Assembly (NCBI GenBank): GCA_019828565.1
Contig: JAHDYR010000002.1
Location: forward strand, 310,001-374,000
Direction: 5' to 3'
Length of the DNA stretch: 64,000 nt
DNA from: Carpediemonas membranifera
Taxonomy: Eukaryota; Fornicata
Of the stretch, positions 42,492-52,921 are shown one piece after another. Position 1 is the stretch's first letter. The number at the start of each line of letters is the position of its first letter. The translations under genes were made by a program, and so were the position numbers. The notes beneath the pieces were generated by a model. That model was not told where the DNA came from and did no database searches. It was given only the letters and a program-made list of their open reading frames with translations.

Positions 42492-43689
42492 TCAGATGAA
42501 GGAAAAGACGATACTGTCGGCAGTATCGCTCTCTGAGCGCTCCTCATCAATCACATTCTCTTGAATCTCCCCATCACCATCTCTGCCCGCCACCTCCCCG
42601 CCATGCTCGTCGTGGTCGATCTTTGGTTCCTCATCGGCACTCTTGCATAAGTCCACCTCCTCACCAAAGGCGCCCTCCTCGCTCTCCTCGCGAGCTGGCA
42701 CCTCGTAGTGCATCCACTCTGCCTGGTAAGCTGGCTCGTCGGACACCGCCTCCTCGTCAGTATCGCCCTCTCTCTCGCCCTCTGGCATCTCTGTCTCGCG
42801 AGTCAGCGAGCCGAACTCCGCCTCCTTGTCAGCCTCGCTCTGCCTCTCTTTCTTCTTAGTATCGTGAAGCTCGATCATTCTGGCCTTGAGCCTGTTGTAA
42901 AGCCAGCCATCGAGCATCGGCGGCACCAGGTCGGCAGAGCTTGTGATCTCCGGGTTGAGATCAAAGATCGTCGGGCGCCGCGTGGTCGTTAAGTGACTGG
43001 ACGCCAACTGGTGCCTGAACTGCTCATCGGTCAGGCTGATGCGCTTGTCCTTAATGACCTTCTGAGGCTTCTCCTGCGGTCTGCCGCGGCGCTCTAGCGT
43101 GCCGATAGACTGCATCCTATCGGTGGACACGTCGATCCGCTGCGCAAAGCGAAGCATGCGAACCGTCAACCCCTGAACCTTGAGCGCCTCCGATACAGCA
43201 CTGGCCTGCGGGAATCCCGATTTGAGCGTGCCAAAGCCCATCCAGCTCGGGCACGAGGTAAGGTCTATCGCATCGGGGAGATTACCTTGGAGATACGAAT
43301 ACTCCCAGCCCGTCTGGTTGAGCAGAATGGCAATGGCGCCATACGGGCTGGGGAGACTCTCAACTGATGCAGGGGACACCTCTTCCTCCTCTTTCCAGGA
43401 CAACGGCTTCGCAGGGTGTGGCAAGTCGAAGTTCCGGAAAGACTGAACAGCCGAAACGATCCTCTTAGCCATAGCAGGCGTCTTTGTAGCGAAATAATGC
43501 GCCAAATAAGTCGTAACGTTGTCGCTTCGGACAATCTCGATGCCCTTCTGCATTTCAGCGCCTGTTTCCTGGCAAATGCTGGCCAAAAACGTCCTCCAGG
43601 TGCTTCTTGTACACACTACGCGTCTTCACTGAAACTCTATCAGACCAGCGCTTAACAATATCGTCGTTATTTGCAGCTAGAACCTCCAT
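42492..43689 (-). CDS. Protein with recombinase-like core-binding domain (one frameshift)
   Basis: ATG 43689; one extra base in AAAAA 43585-43589 breaks the frame, and reading through gives 398 residues. The N-terminal 100 residues (WSDRVSVKTRSVYKKHLEDV; NVTTYLAHYFATKTPAMAKR) resemble the helical core-binding domain of tyrosine recombinases and the small protein at 23611-23889. The middle (LVPPMLDGWLYNRLKARMI) is unknown and the last 120 residues are strongly acidic. I find no R...HxxR...Y catalytic set, so recombinase activity is unlikely. It may bind element DNA. Confidence 0.45.
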
Positions 43690-43702
43690 AACACGAGTTT
43701 TC

Positions 43703-43900
43703 TGTTGGTATTGCAATTTCAGAATTTCGTACATACAAAATTATCAAATACTTGGATTCGACCTAAACTTGGCTCAGATCCGCAATCCTGAGCTGGAGTG
43801 GGTTCATGGGAACTTTTTAAATTTTAAAGTAGTCATGAACATCCAAATTCTAAGACAATCTCCGGTACTGGAAGTAATTCTGAAATTGCAATACCAACAC
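43703..43900. mobile_element. Short inverted-repeat element (about 200 bp)
   Basis: TGTTGGTATTGCAATTTCAG at the left pairs with CTGAAATTGCAATACCAACA at the right; the arms match over at least 24 bp. No coding content. It lies in the spacer upstream of the 42492-43689 gene. Confidence 0.65.
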
Positions 43901-44921
43901 AAGTTATATTTCTGAAAACCGAATACACGGTGATACTGTTATCTATTAGCTCCAGTAGGGACCCAGGCCAGGTTTTGTACACCCTACCCGCTTGCCTCGG
44001 AATTCGGACATGCCGAAATTCTGAAATTCGAATACCACCGCCCATTTTTTGACGTATGAGATCAGTATCCCATGCCAAACCTCAGGACCGCATTCGTGTA
44101 CCTTTTCCTGCCCTGTATCCATTATATAACCACCCAATTTCCTTTCACAATGTGCACTTTATGCTCGCAACGAGACTGAAATGGCGAACTTAAGAATAGA
44201 AAGAATACTGGCAGCTTTAACGTAGTAGGCATGCACATATCACTAAGAAACATCAGTAAGCGAGCGCAGAGCATCATTAAAGCAACAATAATCCCTAAAC
44301 AACATCAAGTACCATAAGTCCACCACGTCCATACGATATGAACTATAAATGGAGCATAGATCAGTACAGATGATTTGAAAGTACCAGGCATGGCCAGAAT
44401 ACCGCAATTATCGTCCGTTGATCCACGTGACCTCCATCTTGGTCGGTATCCAGAGAACCTCCGTCAGACGCTTGCAACGGAACATTTAGGGGAGCATCCT
44501 GAATGGGGCCAGATTTGAGGGACCCTTGGTCTGACATGCCATGACCGAGTACTCTAGGGGCCTCCACAGTGCGTCCCGAGGTACGTTATAGCACCACAGA
44601 CCTTCCCCCAAAAGCTGACTCCTGGACCCCTTGGCCGGAGCTCGCCAAAACGTGAAAATCGGCGATGATTTCTCCGTATAACGTCATAGGGGGTTATATG
44701 GGGCTCTTTTCAGCCGCAGATAACGTCTCTTGGCCATATTAAATTTGCGAAAGGCCCCGGCTCGCTGGCCGGACGATTTAATCAGCATCGGCGAGAATGG
44801 ACGTGTGGGTAGGGCTAGGGGTGTGATGACGGCTGGTGGTAGTCACGGTGTGAGTGCTTACAAGCCGCAGGCGATATACATAAACTTTTAGTAACCATTT
44901 AACGTCTCTTGGCGATATACG
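43901..44921. other. Gene-free spacer; right part copies the 5' flank of OTU gene 2
   Basis: 44155-44921 is the inverted equivalent of 20758-21522 and presumably carries the OTU gene 3 promoter. TGCACTTTATGCTCGCAACG lies at 44155. 43901-44154 shows nothing recognisable. Confidence 0.55.
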
Positions 44922-46641
44922 ATGCTAGACTTGTTCACTTGGCTGGAAGAAGCCACTGAGTTCGAGAAGAAGGAGCTAATGACCAAGATCAATGCAGCTG
45001 CAAGCGCTAAAGGCAAATGCGACGTCCTTCGCGCGCTTTTGCTGCCTAGGCGCGATTTACTCGCTACTGTGATCAAGGAACGTACGTTACTGAGCGAAAT
45101 TGTTTACACAGGTGTTAATCTCAAGCGTATTGCCACGTTCTTCCGCCTCACGCGCCAGGAGACAGAAGATATGAAGAAGGACCTTAAGGCGCAGTTTATG
45201 GCGACGATGAAATTGAATGAGGGTGAAAGGGTCACAGGGGAACACAAGAAAACACTGAAGCAGGTCCTCGGCGGGGATACCTTCACGCACCTGTACGACG
45301 GCGAGGTGGAGAGCGCGCGTATTCGGGTGAAGAAGAGCATTCGTGAGGCTAGAATGAAGACAAACGCTAGGCTTGAGTGTGAACTCGCGAAGGAGGAGGA
45401 CGAGGACATCAGGGATTGTACTCGGGTTCAGATGATGAAGCTGGCCGATGAGGAAGACCGAAAGGAGTTGGAAAAGGAGATGGAATACACGCGCGAGTCC
45501 AAGTATGACGTGGTATGGGAGCGAGTGTACGATGAGATCTGCGGTACTCGTCGTGTGCGGGCCCGCAGGGATAACGCCCCCTGTCCCGGCGAGGATCACG
45601 CCGACCACGTGCTTCAGCGCTATCTCTGGGCCGACCAGATCGATACTCAGGCGCTTACTGGCGAGAAGACGTTGACCACGAGACTCCCTGCTGAAGCTCG
45701 AGTCGTACGTCGCGTGACAGCCAGTCTGATCTCTGCTCAGAAGACGGAGATCCAATCTCTCAAGGAGCAGGTCGAGCGGCTGAAGAAGCAGGTGACTGAC
45801 GAGAGAAGAGACCACTTTCTTGAGTGCAGGCGTATCCATCATGAGCATGACGTTGGGTACCTTGCTTCCTGCGATGTTTCGTTCGCCGCCAGCCCCATGC
45901 CGCCACAGTCTGGCACGCTCTCCAGGACTTCCTGCCCCCGACGCGCTACGAACGAGCCCGAGGCCTCCATGTCTGTGAAGCGCAAGGCCCTCTTCATCAC
46001 GCCCGAGAAGGCCAGGCCTGAGGACTCAGAGGAGGAGACAGAGGAGGAGCAGGAGGAGGCGAAGGAGAAGAGGGGTGAGGCAGAAGAGGAGACGGTGAAC
46101 ACATGCGACGCCTGCATCCAGACTGAGCCGGAGACTCAGACTCGCATCACCTCTGAGGCCGCGGTGCAGACGTGCATCAACGTGGAGGCTCTCACGACTA
46201 ACTGTACCGCGATTCATGTCAAGAGTGACGGCAACTGCGTTGCATATTGTCTCCAAGCCATTGAGTTGGGTGGCCGAGTTGATGGCGACTTCGAAAAAGT
46301 GGCAGCGTGGCCTCTGCCAGTCAGTGAAGGCCAAGTACTGGTCTAAGAAGAATGTCACGGAGCGTAGCCTGACAGATCCGGACTCCGGCTACTATAACTC
46401 GAACGCCATCCGAGTCTGGGCAAGGAAGCAGAAGCGGAACATCCTTGTTGTCCAGTCATACGACGGATACAACGGCATGCAAGGCATCTCCGCCATCTTA
46501 TACCTGTTTGATGGCACCACCATGCTTGCACCCGATACAGACTTGTGGGGGTTGACAGATAATTTCGCTATTGTCATCGAAGGCGATCCGGCTCACGCCA
46601 CGCTGTACCAGAAGAAGTGCGAGGTCGTTGAGATTGAATAA
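44922..46641 (+). CDS. OTU-like cysteine protease protein, copy 3 (one frameshift)
   Basis: ATG 44922. Its N-terminal region up to the CIQTEPE word (residue 405 or so) is almost identical to OTU gene 2, including the possible in-frame intron at 45082-45111; after that the sequences differ. One extra A in AAAAA 46294-46298 breaks the OTU domain; reading through gives about 572 residues. Catalytic-looking motifs: SDGNCVAYCLQAI near 435 and EGDPAHATLYQKK near 555, with NILVVQSYDGY between. A separated C-terminal OTU cassette follows directly at 46683. The sharp switch from shared to unshared sequence points to replacement of the C-terminal domain by recombination. Confidence 0.68.
45082..45111 (+). 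other. Possible in-frame 30-nt intron in OTU gene 3
   Basis: GTACGTTAC ... TTGTTTACACAG, identical to 20568-20597. Splicing would remove ten codons without changing frame. Confidence 0.5.
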
Positions 46642-46682
46642 AGATTTGGATATGCCTTTGTAGTGCGTTCGACTGTGTACGT

Positions 46683-47402
46683 TTAGGAGAAGGCTGAGAC
46701 GGAGAAGAAGGAGGACAAGGAGGTGGAGACAGAGGAGAAGAAGGGTAAGTAGGCAGACGAGGAGGAGCCTGACACGGTGGTGCGTGGGCCGGAAGATGAC
46801 GACAATATGTCAGTCGTGTCGATCAGTGACAACGAGCATGAGCCTGAGCTGGTCTTCGACGTACAAACCGCGATCGACAGGATCCTGACCTGCCCTGCCA
46901 AGGAGATTCACCGTGACGGAGCCTGCATCGCTCATTCGCTCAACGACATTAAGCACGGCCAAGTACTGGGTAAGAATCGAATCAAACATTTCAAAAAAAT
47001 CATCTGAGAGAACACACCGAGGAATCCATGGCCAAAAAGGCCGAGGGCCAGGTCAGGGGCACATGGTGGGACCCTTCCGAGCTGTTCAACGGCCAGGGCT
47101 GGCTGACAAGCACTGCTATCTCGGCTTGGACGCATCTTGAGAAGGAGAAGGTCATGGTCCTGCAGCGCAGAGAAGAGGAAGATGGTCGCATAGTCAACTC
47201 AGCGACTGTTTACGACAACGGAAGGGTCTACCCTCAGGATTTCAGAAGTCTGACTCAACTCAGTGATGCCATCAGGGAGACGGGCCACGAGAAGGTCATT
47301 GTCATTACGGGTAATCATGCCACGGTGTATCTCGTGGCGGAGCTTCTGTCAGATGGCACTGGTGAAGAGAGTGTGCCGAAGACAAGGAAGGGGAGGAAGT
47401 AA
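46683..47402 (+). pseudogene. Orphan OTU C-terminal cassette
   Basis: There is no N-terminal half. The segment starts within an acidic Glu/Lys-rich linker, after an in-frame stop and with a second stop near 46750, like the linker that precedes the OTU domain in genes 2 and 3. It then has HRDGACIAHSLNDI (OTU Asp-Cys motif), a frame change between about 46960 and 47030, STAISAWTHLEKEKVMVLQ and VIVITGNHATVYLV (candidate His). It is in the same orientation and directly downstream of OTU gene 3. It has no obvious start and is probably not expressed alone. It may be a displaced C-terminus left behind when gene 3 gained its present one, or a donor for conversion. Confidence 0.6.
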
Positions 47403-47492
47403 ATGGTTTGATGTGTTCGGTTGTCTTTCATCTGTGAAATGAGAACAGGCGTGAGTGTCATGGACACAGATGGCCCGGACAGCGTTGCCTCC

Positions 47493-47960
47493 GTCTTGGC
47501 ATTTGTTGAGGACAACACAGCTGTAAACGACAATAAGATGAAACAGAAGTAGCAAGCAATGTTTAATAACGTATGAACAGTCCTTTTGATGTTGTTTAGT
47601 GATTTTTGTGCATTAACGACCGAGAACAGTGGAGTGCAACGCAGATGTTGGTTATTGATGGTAGATGGCGCGCTTTTGACGACAGCTGGTTGCTTTTGCA
47701 GTATAAAGAACCGCATAGCTGCCACTAGTTCCTTCCAATAATGCTTTCCCGCCATTTTGAGGTTGGAATGAAATTCCAAGCACCGTGCACTTTATGTAAT
47801 TGCCCAATATCAACGCCACCCCCGCCCCCAGCGCCTCCACGCCCCACGCCAACGCCACCTCCGCCCCCTGGCGCTCAGTTCAGGAGATGTCCGGTCGATA
47901 AGCCATAAACTGCACGGATCCACAAACGTGGATTGGCCTGAACGACAGCGCTGAGGCCCA
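47493..47960 (-). repeat. R repeat, copy 5 (inverted)
   Basis: Inverse orientation to copies 1-4; lacks the 62-bp segment. It follows the 3' end of the inverted gene copy 48040-48990, as copy 1 follows 33847-34854. Confidence 0.88.
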
Positions 47961-48039
47961 GACATGCACATATACATTCATTTATTCCTGTCTCGCTCTC
48001 TTGCCTGTCTGATCGCGACGTTTGACCCACTCAAATGCC

Positions 48040-48990
48040 TCATCTGTGAGGGTAGACAGAGACGTCGCGAGTATTCCCAGTCCTAACCTTCCGAATCAAC
48101 GTTCGGCAAGGATCTTTGGGTGTCGTCGTTGAGGTACGACGGCAAGCCCACTCTGAGGTCTCGCATGAGCCCCCGCACACGATGCAACGTCCTGACAGGA
48201 CAAGCGGGGGGTCATGCGTTCTGGCCATAGCTAGCTGGTCCACCTGGCTAGCAGTCAGTGTGCGGGACATGAGCGTACCGCGCGTCTTGCCCGTGTCTTC
48301 GGGCCTGGGCCTCGGCTCATCCAGGTCTCCGACGTCCGAAGTCGTCATCGTTGCCTGCTCCAAAGTGGTGGGCTCCGGCTGAGACCTGACACCTGGCAGC
48401 CTGAGCATGGTCTTACGGCCGCCGCTACGCAGCCTCTCAATCTCATCCTCAAGAATGCTGACCTTCTTCGTCAGAGCATGATGTTCACTTGTCGCAACGA
48501 GCGACACTGGCGACTTAAGCAGCGCGATGAACGCCCTGACGTTATCGTGCAATGGAACCGAGAAGGCCTGGGCCAAGCTCTCGACCAGCTCCAGGACCTT
48601 GGGCAGGGTGTCGGGCTCAAGCTCATTGTGAGCTGCGCGGTTCCGGTACTCAACGAGATCACGAATGATCTTGGCATGGGCTTTGTTGTACGCCGCTCGA
48701 TTGGACATCTCACGAAGGATTCTTGATGAATCCACGTCCTGTTCGAGCTCTTTGCCGAGGAGGTCCTTCTCGGTGCTATTGGGCTTGCACCCGGGGTTAA
48801 ATGCAGGCGAGGCCAAGATCTTCCGCATCCAAGGGACCATCATGGCGAGCAGCTGAAGAACTCGCGCATTATCGCCAAGGATGCGGAGCTGCTCATCGTT
48901 CCATGGTGAAATGAACAGGTGATGATCTTGTCGAGCGGATGATTGCCCTTTGAGAGGTGCTTGGCGATGCTTAGCGCGATATCGGTCCAT
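48040..48990 (-). pseudogene. Inverted copy of the 33847-34854 gene, shifted at the end
   Basis: Nearly identical over more than 310 codons. One extra base in a short C-run near 48050 changes the last residues to YPHR and stops early, removing about 20 residues. It could be an assembly error, in which case both copies are intact. Confidence 0.65.
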
Positions 48991-49310
48991 CCACAACTGT
49001 GGATGACGAGCAATTTAAGGTAGGTGCCGCATCAGTCAATAACCCCGTGCTATCGTGCAATAGAACACAGTTAACACTGCTTTCCATGCGCAGCAACACA
49101 GCCTGTGGCGGAGAGACGCCCGGTATGGACGACACCAGGTGATCCACAAACGTGGATTGGCCAATTACGTCGGCCCCTCCCATCCCGCATCCCTCAGGAT
49201 ACGCAAGCACAAGCTCTCTCCCTGCAGCACCTCTCTGGCGCTCTCTAAAATCGTCGTATAGCGTAAACAGAATGTGCCGCATCAGTCATTCGTTCATTTT
49301 ATTCCACTTA

Positions 49311-49520
49311 TCACTCTTGGTCATCCTCCTCATCACTCACCTCCTCGCGGATACTGACATCATCACGAGCCTCGTCATCCGCGAGTGTCAATGGCTCTGT
49401 AATAGCGCGGGCAGCGTTGGTATACTCACCGTTGAACTGTCGCTGGCCTCTCTGAATGCGAGGAAAGCAATTCACGCACACCGGAACACGACGAGAAGGA
49501 CGCTTCAACATGTCAGTTCC
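49311..49520 (-). pseudogene. 3' fragment of the PHD-like gene
   Basis: The last 69 codons of 32339-33526 (from GTDMLKRPSRRV to the acidic tail), without the zinc fingers. The fragment is joined to an R repeat; no start codon belongs to it. Confidence 0.8.
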
Positions 49521-49527
49521 AGCCTCC

Positions 49528-49998
49528 GTCTTGGCATTTGTTGAGGACAACACAGCTGTAAACGACAATAAGATGAAACAGAAGTAGCAAGCAATGTTTA
49601 ATAACGTATGAACAGTCCTTTTTGATGTTGTTTAGTGATTTTTGTGCATTAACGACCGAGAACAGTGGAGTGCAACGCAGATGTTGGTTATTGATGGTAG
49701 ATGGCGCGCTTTTGACGACAGCTGGTTGCTTTTGCAGTATAAAGAACCGCATAGCTGCCACTAGTTCCTTCCAATAATGCTTTCCCGCCATTTTGAGGTT
49801 GGAATGAAATTCCAAGCACCGTGCACTTTATGTAATTGCCCAATATCAACGCCACCCCCGCCCCCCAGCGCCTCCACGCCCCACGCCAACGCCACCTCCG
49901 CCCCCCTGGCGCTCAGTTCAGGAGATGTCCGGTCGATAAGCCATAAACTGCACGGATCCACAAACGTGGATTGGCCTGAACGACAGCGCTGAGGCCCA
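49528..49998 (-). repeat. R repeat, copy 6 (inverted)
   Basis: Full 5' part with the palindrome near 49957; lacks the 62-bp segment. Continues at 50000-50130 into the 3' end of the tandem gene (below). Confidence 0.88.
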
Positions 49999-50037
49999 AA
50001 CAGGTGGTGAGACATTAAAAAGACTCATTTGCAATCC

Positions 50038-50130
50038 ATTTACTCAGTCCTCACCCTCTTACCACTTGTCTCGATCTCTGAATCATCCTCTATTGTGTTG
50101 TCCGCATGCTTCTGCTTTTCGGGCGACTCT
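50038..50130 (-). pseudogene. 3' fragment of the tandem unknown gene
   Basis: The last 30 or so codons (SPEKQKHADNTIEDDSEI, SGKRVRTE) of 37404-38572 plus its 3' flank, inverted. It shows that a third copy of that unit once existed at this end. The 50131-50275 stretch is unassigned and holds the promoter of the next gene. Confidence 0.8.
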
Positions 50131-50275
50131 ACATGAGTCACCCTTGCAGTGGACGTGGTTGTGGAGCACCCCCAGTGTCTCCACGTCCGCCACCAGCGCC
50201 AGATCCGCCACCATGCCCTACATCAGCACATTTGTGTATTTACTTTTGTAAATTTGTCCTATTGCTATTGAAGCA

Positions 50276-52843
50276 ATGCGTTTCGAGAACTGGGAAGTCG
50301 TCATCACCTATGGGGCGGACAGTTCTCTTGGATCTATCATCACCGCTGTCTTAGACGAGTTTCTGCTCCGAAACCGCGACAAATCGTTTCGTTTAGACAG
50401 CAAGGAGCAGTGCTTGCGCATTCTCCGAGATTTCCTGACGTCATGTCCACTGAGGGTGACACATAGTGATGCTACGTTACGTAGTGCAGTCGTTAATGCT
50501 GATTGGAGCGCATTGATGAGGAATCACAGCACTGCTCATGTGACTGTTACGCGAGTCGACAACGAGGCGAAGACGAAGAGCCTATACACGGCCATGGCAA
50601 TTATCTGTGCCGTCGAGTTAGGGAAGAATCGCTACGACCGACTCCGCCATGCATTTGTTTCAATGGCCTCCGACATGGGAGTTCGCCTTGGAATTCACAC
50701 TCCACCGGTGGTAGACAGTCTCCAGAATCTTGGGTATGACCTGCTGTCCATCCCAGCCATACGATCTGTTATATCAGACCCAACACTGATCGAGGACGTC
50801 AACGCGTTCACTCCTGAGCAGCCCGATGTCTCTGGGCGTGATGGGGTGTCTAACCAAGAGCTTCAATGTCAAGCAGGAGCCGGTTTCACGCGTAGCGTGG
50901 AAGTCGCGGAGGCTTTTTACGTCCTATATGACCCAACCACCCACACCGACCTGCAAGAGACTCTCGATGAACACGACTGCCTCTTCGCTCACCACTTCGA
51001 GAAGATATCGGGGGAGTCACGGCTATACATTTCGCATGATGATCCATCCAAGCTGCCGGAGATTCAGAGATTATGCCGGAACATGGGCATCATTCCGCGT
51101 GGAACAAAGAAATCTCACCGGATGGTGATCAGCGCTCTGTCCTATGACCCTGTCGCCCAGATTAAGTTCATGCTGAAGTTCCCCGACCGAGTTCAGCGCG
51201 ATATCAAGTCAAGCAAGTTCGTTCAATCCGTCACTATTAACCCGGAGAGCCGACAGGAGGCTTATGGTCTTGAGATGCTCCTATGGTTTGATGGATATCG
51301 GGCCGACTGTACGGCGGTCAAATATCGCATAATTGATCGCGAGGGAGCAGCCCTACCACAGAAGATTACCCCACCCATGACGCTTCTTACATTTCAGGGC
51401 ACAGAGAAGCTCATTCCTTCGTTCTTTGATGATGTACAGCGGCTAATGAACAAGCTCATTGGTATCCCCTTCGCATGTGGTGACAGTTCGTTGCTCCCAC
51501 GCAGCCGTGTTGTCATCAGCCTGCTCGGGATCTGCGGCGATCACAAAGCGTTGCAGATTGTTAGTGGCGTCAAGCGGGGACGATACTACCGCTCTCCATT
51601 CTCCTCCCTACACATGGGAAAGGTCGCAAGCGACCCGTTTGCCAATCGTTGCGATCGCTGGACAATCGCAGATAGCATCCGTCTTCGTGACGCTGGTGGC
51701 GTGAAAGACATGACACGGTTTGGGTCCCGCGATGGTCACCGAGATGTCTGCTGTCTGACCTATGCCAACGAGATAGATGGCCCACTTCACGTGCTCACAA
51801 AGTACGCTGATGTCACGTTCATTCCACCTGTCATGCATGTGAGTCACTATCTTATGAAGGACTTCTGGACGCTGCTTGGCCTTGTCAAGGTTCAACACGC
51901 TGGTCAGAACGTGCACACACTTGAGCAGATTGAAAAGCTGTTCACGCGGACAACTGGCTGCAACGAGCAGAGCTGGAACAGACGAAAGCTCGCGACACTA
52001 GTCAACGAGCACCTTGAGGAGTTTGACCAGTCACTCCAGCCCTTCATACTCCTTACAGCCAAGTTACAGGCGTTGTATTACTCCTCTGACCACGTGACAC
52101 ACCAGACAATCGCTTTCCATCACGCGGCGTCCTTTTCTACGTTCATTATGTTCCATGTCTTGACGTTGTTCTATGACCTTCCATCGAGTCGCTCCTCGGT
52201 TGCTACGACGCTCAATGATGGTCTCAGACTGACTTACTCTCCCAAGTTTACCGGCTCGCTATATCTGAATGCAGTGGTGTCAGTTCTGCCCAAGGTTCAC
52301 TCGAAACTGCGGCTTCCGATGTTCTATTTGCTTGAGGAGTACTTCGAACGTGATTTCCTCATCATCAATGCCCAGTTGCGAGTGGACAAGCATCGATCTT
52401 GGGTTCTCGGCTTCCTGGCTCAGAAGACAATGGTCGGTCGTGTCCTTGCTCACTACACCCGCCGTGGCTCATCGAGAAAGCATGGTATGGTGTTGCCGAT
52501 TGCAAGGCAGTGTAAGTCTGTCACATTCTGCTCGTGTCTATTTGATGCCGACCGGTGTGCCGCCTGGAGAAATCGTCTATTAACTAAGGTACCCAACTGG
52601 GATAGGGAGGCGAGCCAACAGTCGCTGAATGCGCTGTTTAGTGGATGGGTCAAGGGTATCTGTGAGGAGCCGGAGGAGATCCGGGAACTCATCACTGTTG
52701 ACGAGACAGCCAAGACGATTTGTGTAAGGACGGCGGACAGTGGTCTGGATGAGACTCTCTGCATCTGCAATCTGTGCAACAGTGAGCAGCGAGCGGAGGA
52801 GCTGATGAGGAGGACTGGGCACAATCTTCGCCCGAGAAGATAG
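50276..52843 (+). CDS. GCNEQ-family protein, candidate transposase, copy 3 (intact)
   Basis: ATG 50276, 855 residues, no break, close to the right end of the 22-kb element. Blocks: MLLWFDGYRADCTAVKYR near 335, KITPPMTLLTF, GICGDHKALQIVSG near 420 followed by YYRSPFSSLHMGK, FIPPVMHVSHYLMKDF near 516, TTGCNEQSWNRRKLATL near 558, TAKLQALYYSSDHVTHQTI, and LLEEYFERDFLIINAQLR near 687. The C-terminus has a CxC near CICNLCNSEQ. The order 'D in a strand, GDxKxL with G and aromatic after, PPxMHxSHxL' is reminiscent of uncharacterised transposase-like proteins of other eukaryotes, but I cannot name the family. Being intact in the best-preserved element makes it the prime candidate for the mobilising enzyme. 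Confidence 0.68.
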   Translation: MRFENWEVVITYGADSSLGSIITAVLDEFLLRNRDKSFRLDSKEQCLRILRDFLTSCPLRVTHSDATLRSAVVNADWSALMRNHSTAHVTVTRVDNEAKTKSLYTAMAIICAVELGKNRYDRLRHAFVSMASDMGVRLGIHTPPVVDSLQNLGYDLLSIPAIRSVISDPTLIEDVNAFTPEQPDVSGRDGVSNQELQCQAGAGFTRSVEVAEAFYVLYDPTTHTDLQETLDEHDCLFAHHFEKISGESRLYISHDDPSKLPEIQRLCRNMGIIPRGTKKSHRMVISALSYDPVAQIKFMLKFPDRVQRDIKSSKFVQSVTINPESRQEAYGLEMLLWFDGYRADCTAVKYRIIDREGAALPQKITPPMTLLTFQGTEKLIPSFFDDVQRLMNKLIGIPFACGDSSLLPRSRVVISLLGICGDHKALQIVSGVKRGRYYRSPFSSLHMGKVASDPFANRCDRWTIADSIRLRDAGGVKDMTRFGSRDGHRDVCCLTYANEIDGPLHVLTKYADVTFIPPVMHVSHYLMKDFWTLLGLVKVQHAGQNVHTLEQIEKLFTRTTGCNEQSWNRRKLATLVNEHLEEFDQSLQPFILLTAKLQALYYSSDHVTHQTIAFHHAASFSTFIMFHVLTLFYDLPSSRSSVATTLNDGLRLTYSPKFTGSLYLNAVVSVLPKVHSKLRLPMFYLLEEYFERDFLIINAQLRVDKHRSWVLGFLAQKTMVGRVLAHYTRRGSSRKHGMVLPIARQCKSVTFCSCLFDADRCAAWRNRLLTKVPNWDREASQQSLNALFSGWVKGICEEPEEIRELITVDETAKTICVRTADSGLDETLCICNLCNSEQRAEELMRRTGHNLRPRR

Positions 52844-52921
52844 ATAGATGGATAATCGGAGTATGTATATAAAGGGTTCTTTATGTTTACACTATCTTCA
52901 CCAATCTACAGTCAATTACGT

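Larger units (their letters stand above)
47563..49520. repeat. Inverted duplicate of about 33317-35245
   Basis: Contains, in inverse order, the end of the PHD-like gene, the ATCCAC palindrome spacer, the whole 33847-34854 gene and the R repeat. Near-identical, so recent; the junction at 49520 joins PHD-like codons directly to R repeat copy 6. Confidence 0.88.
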
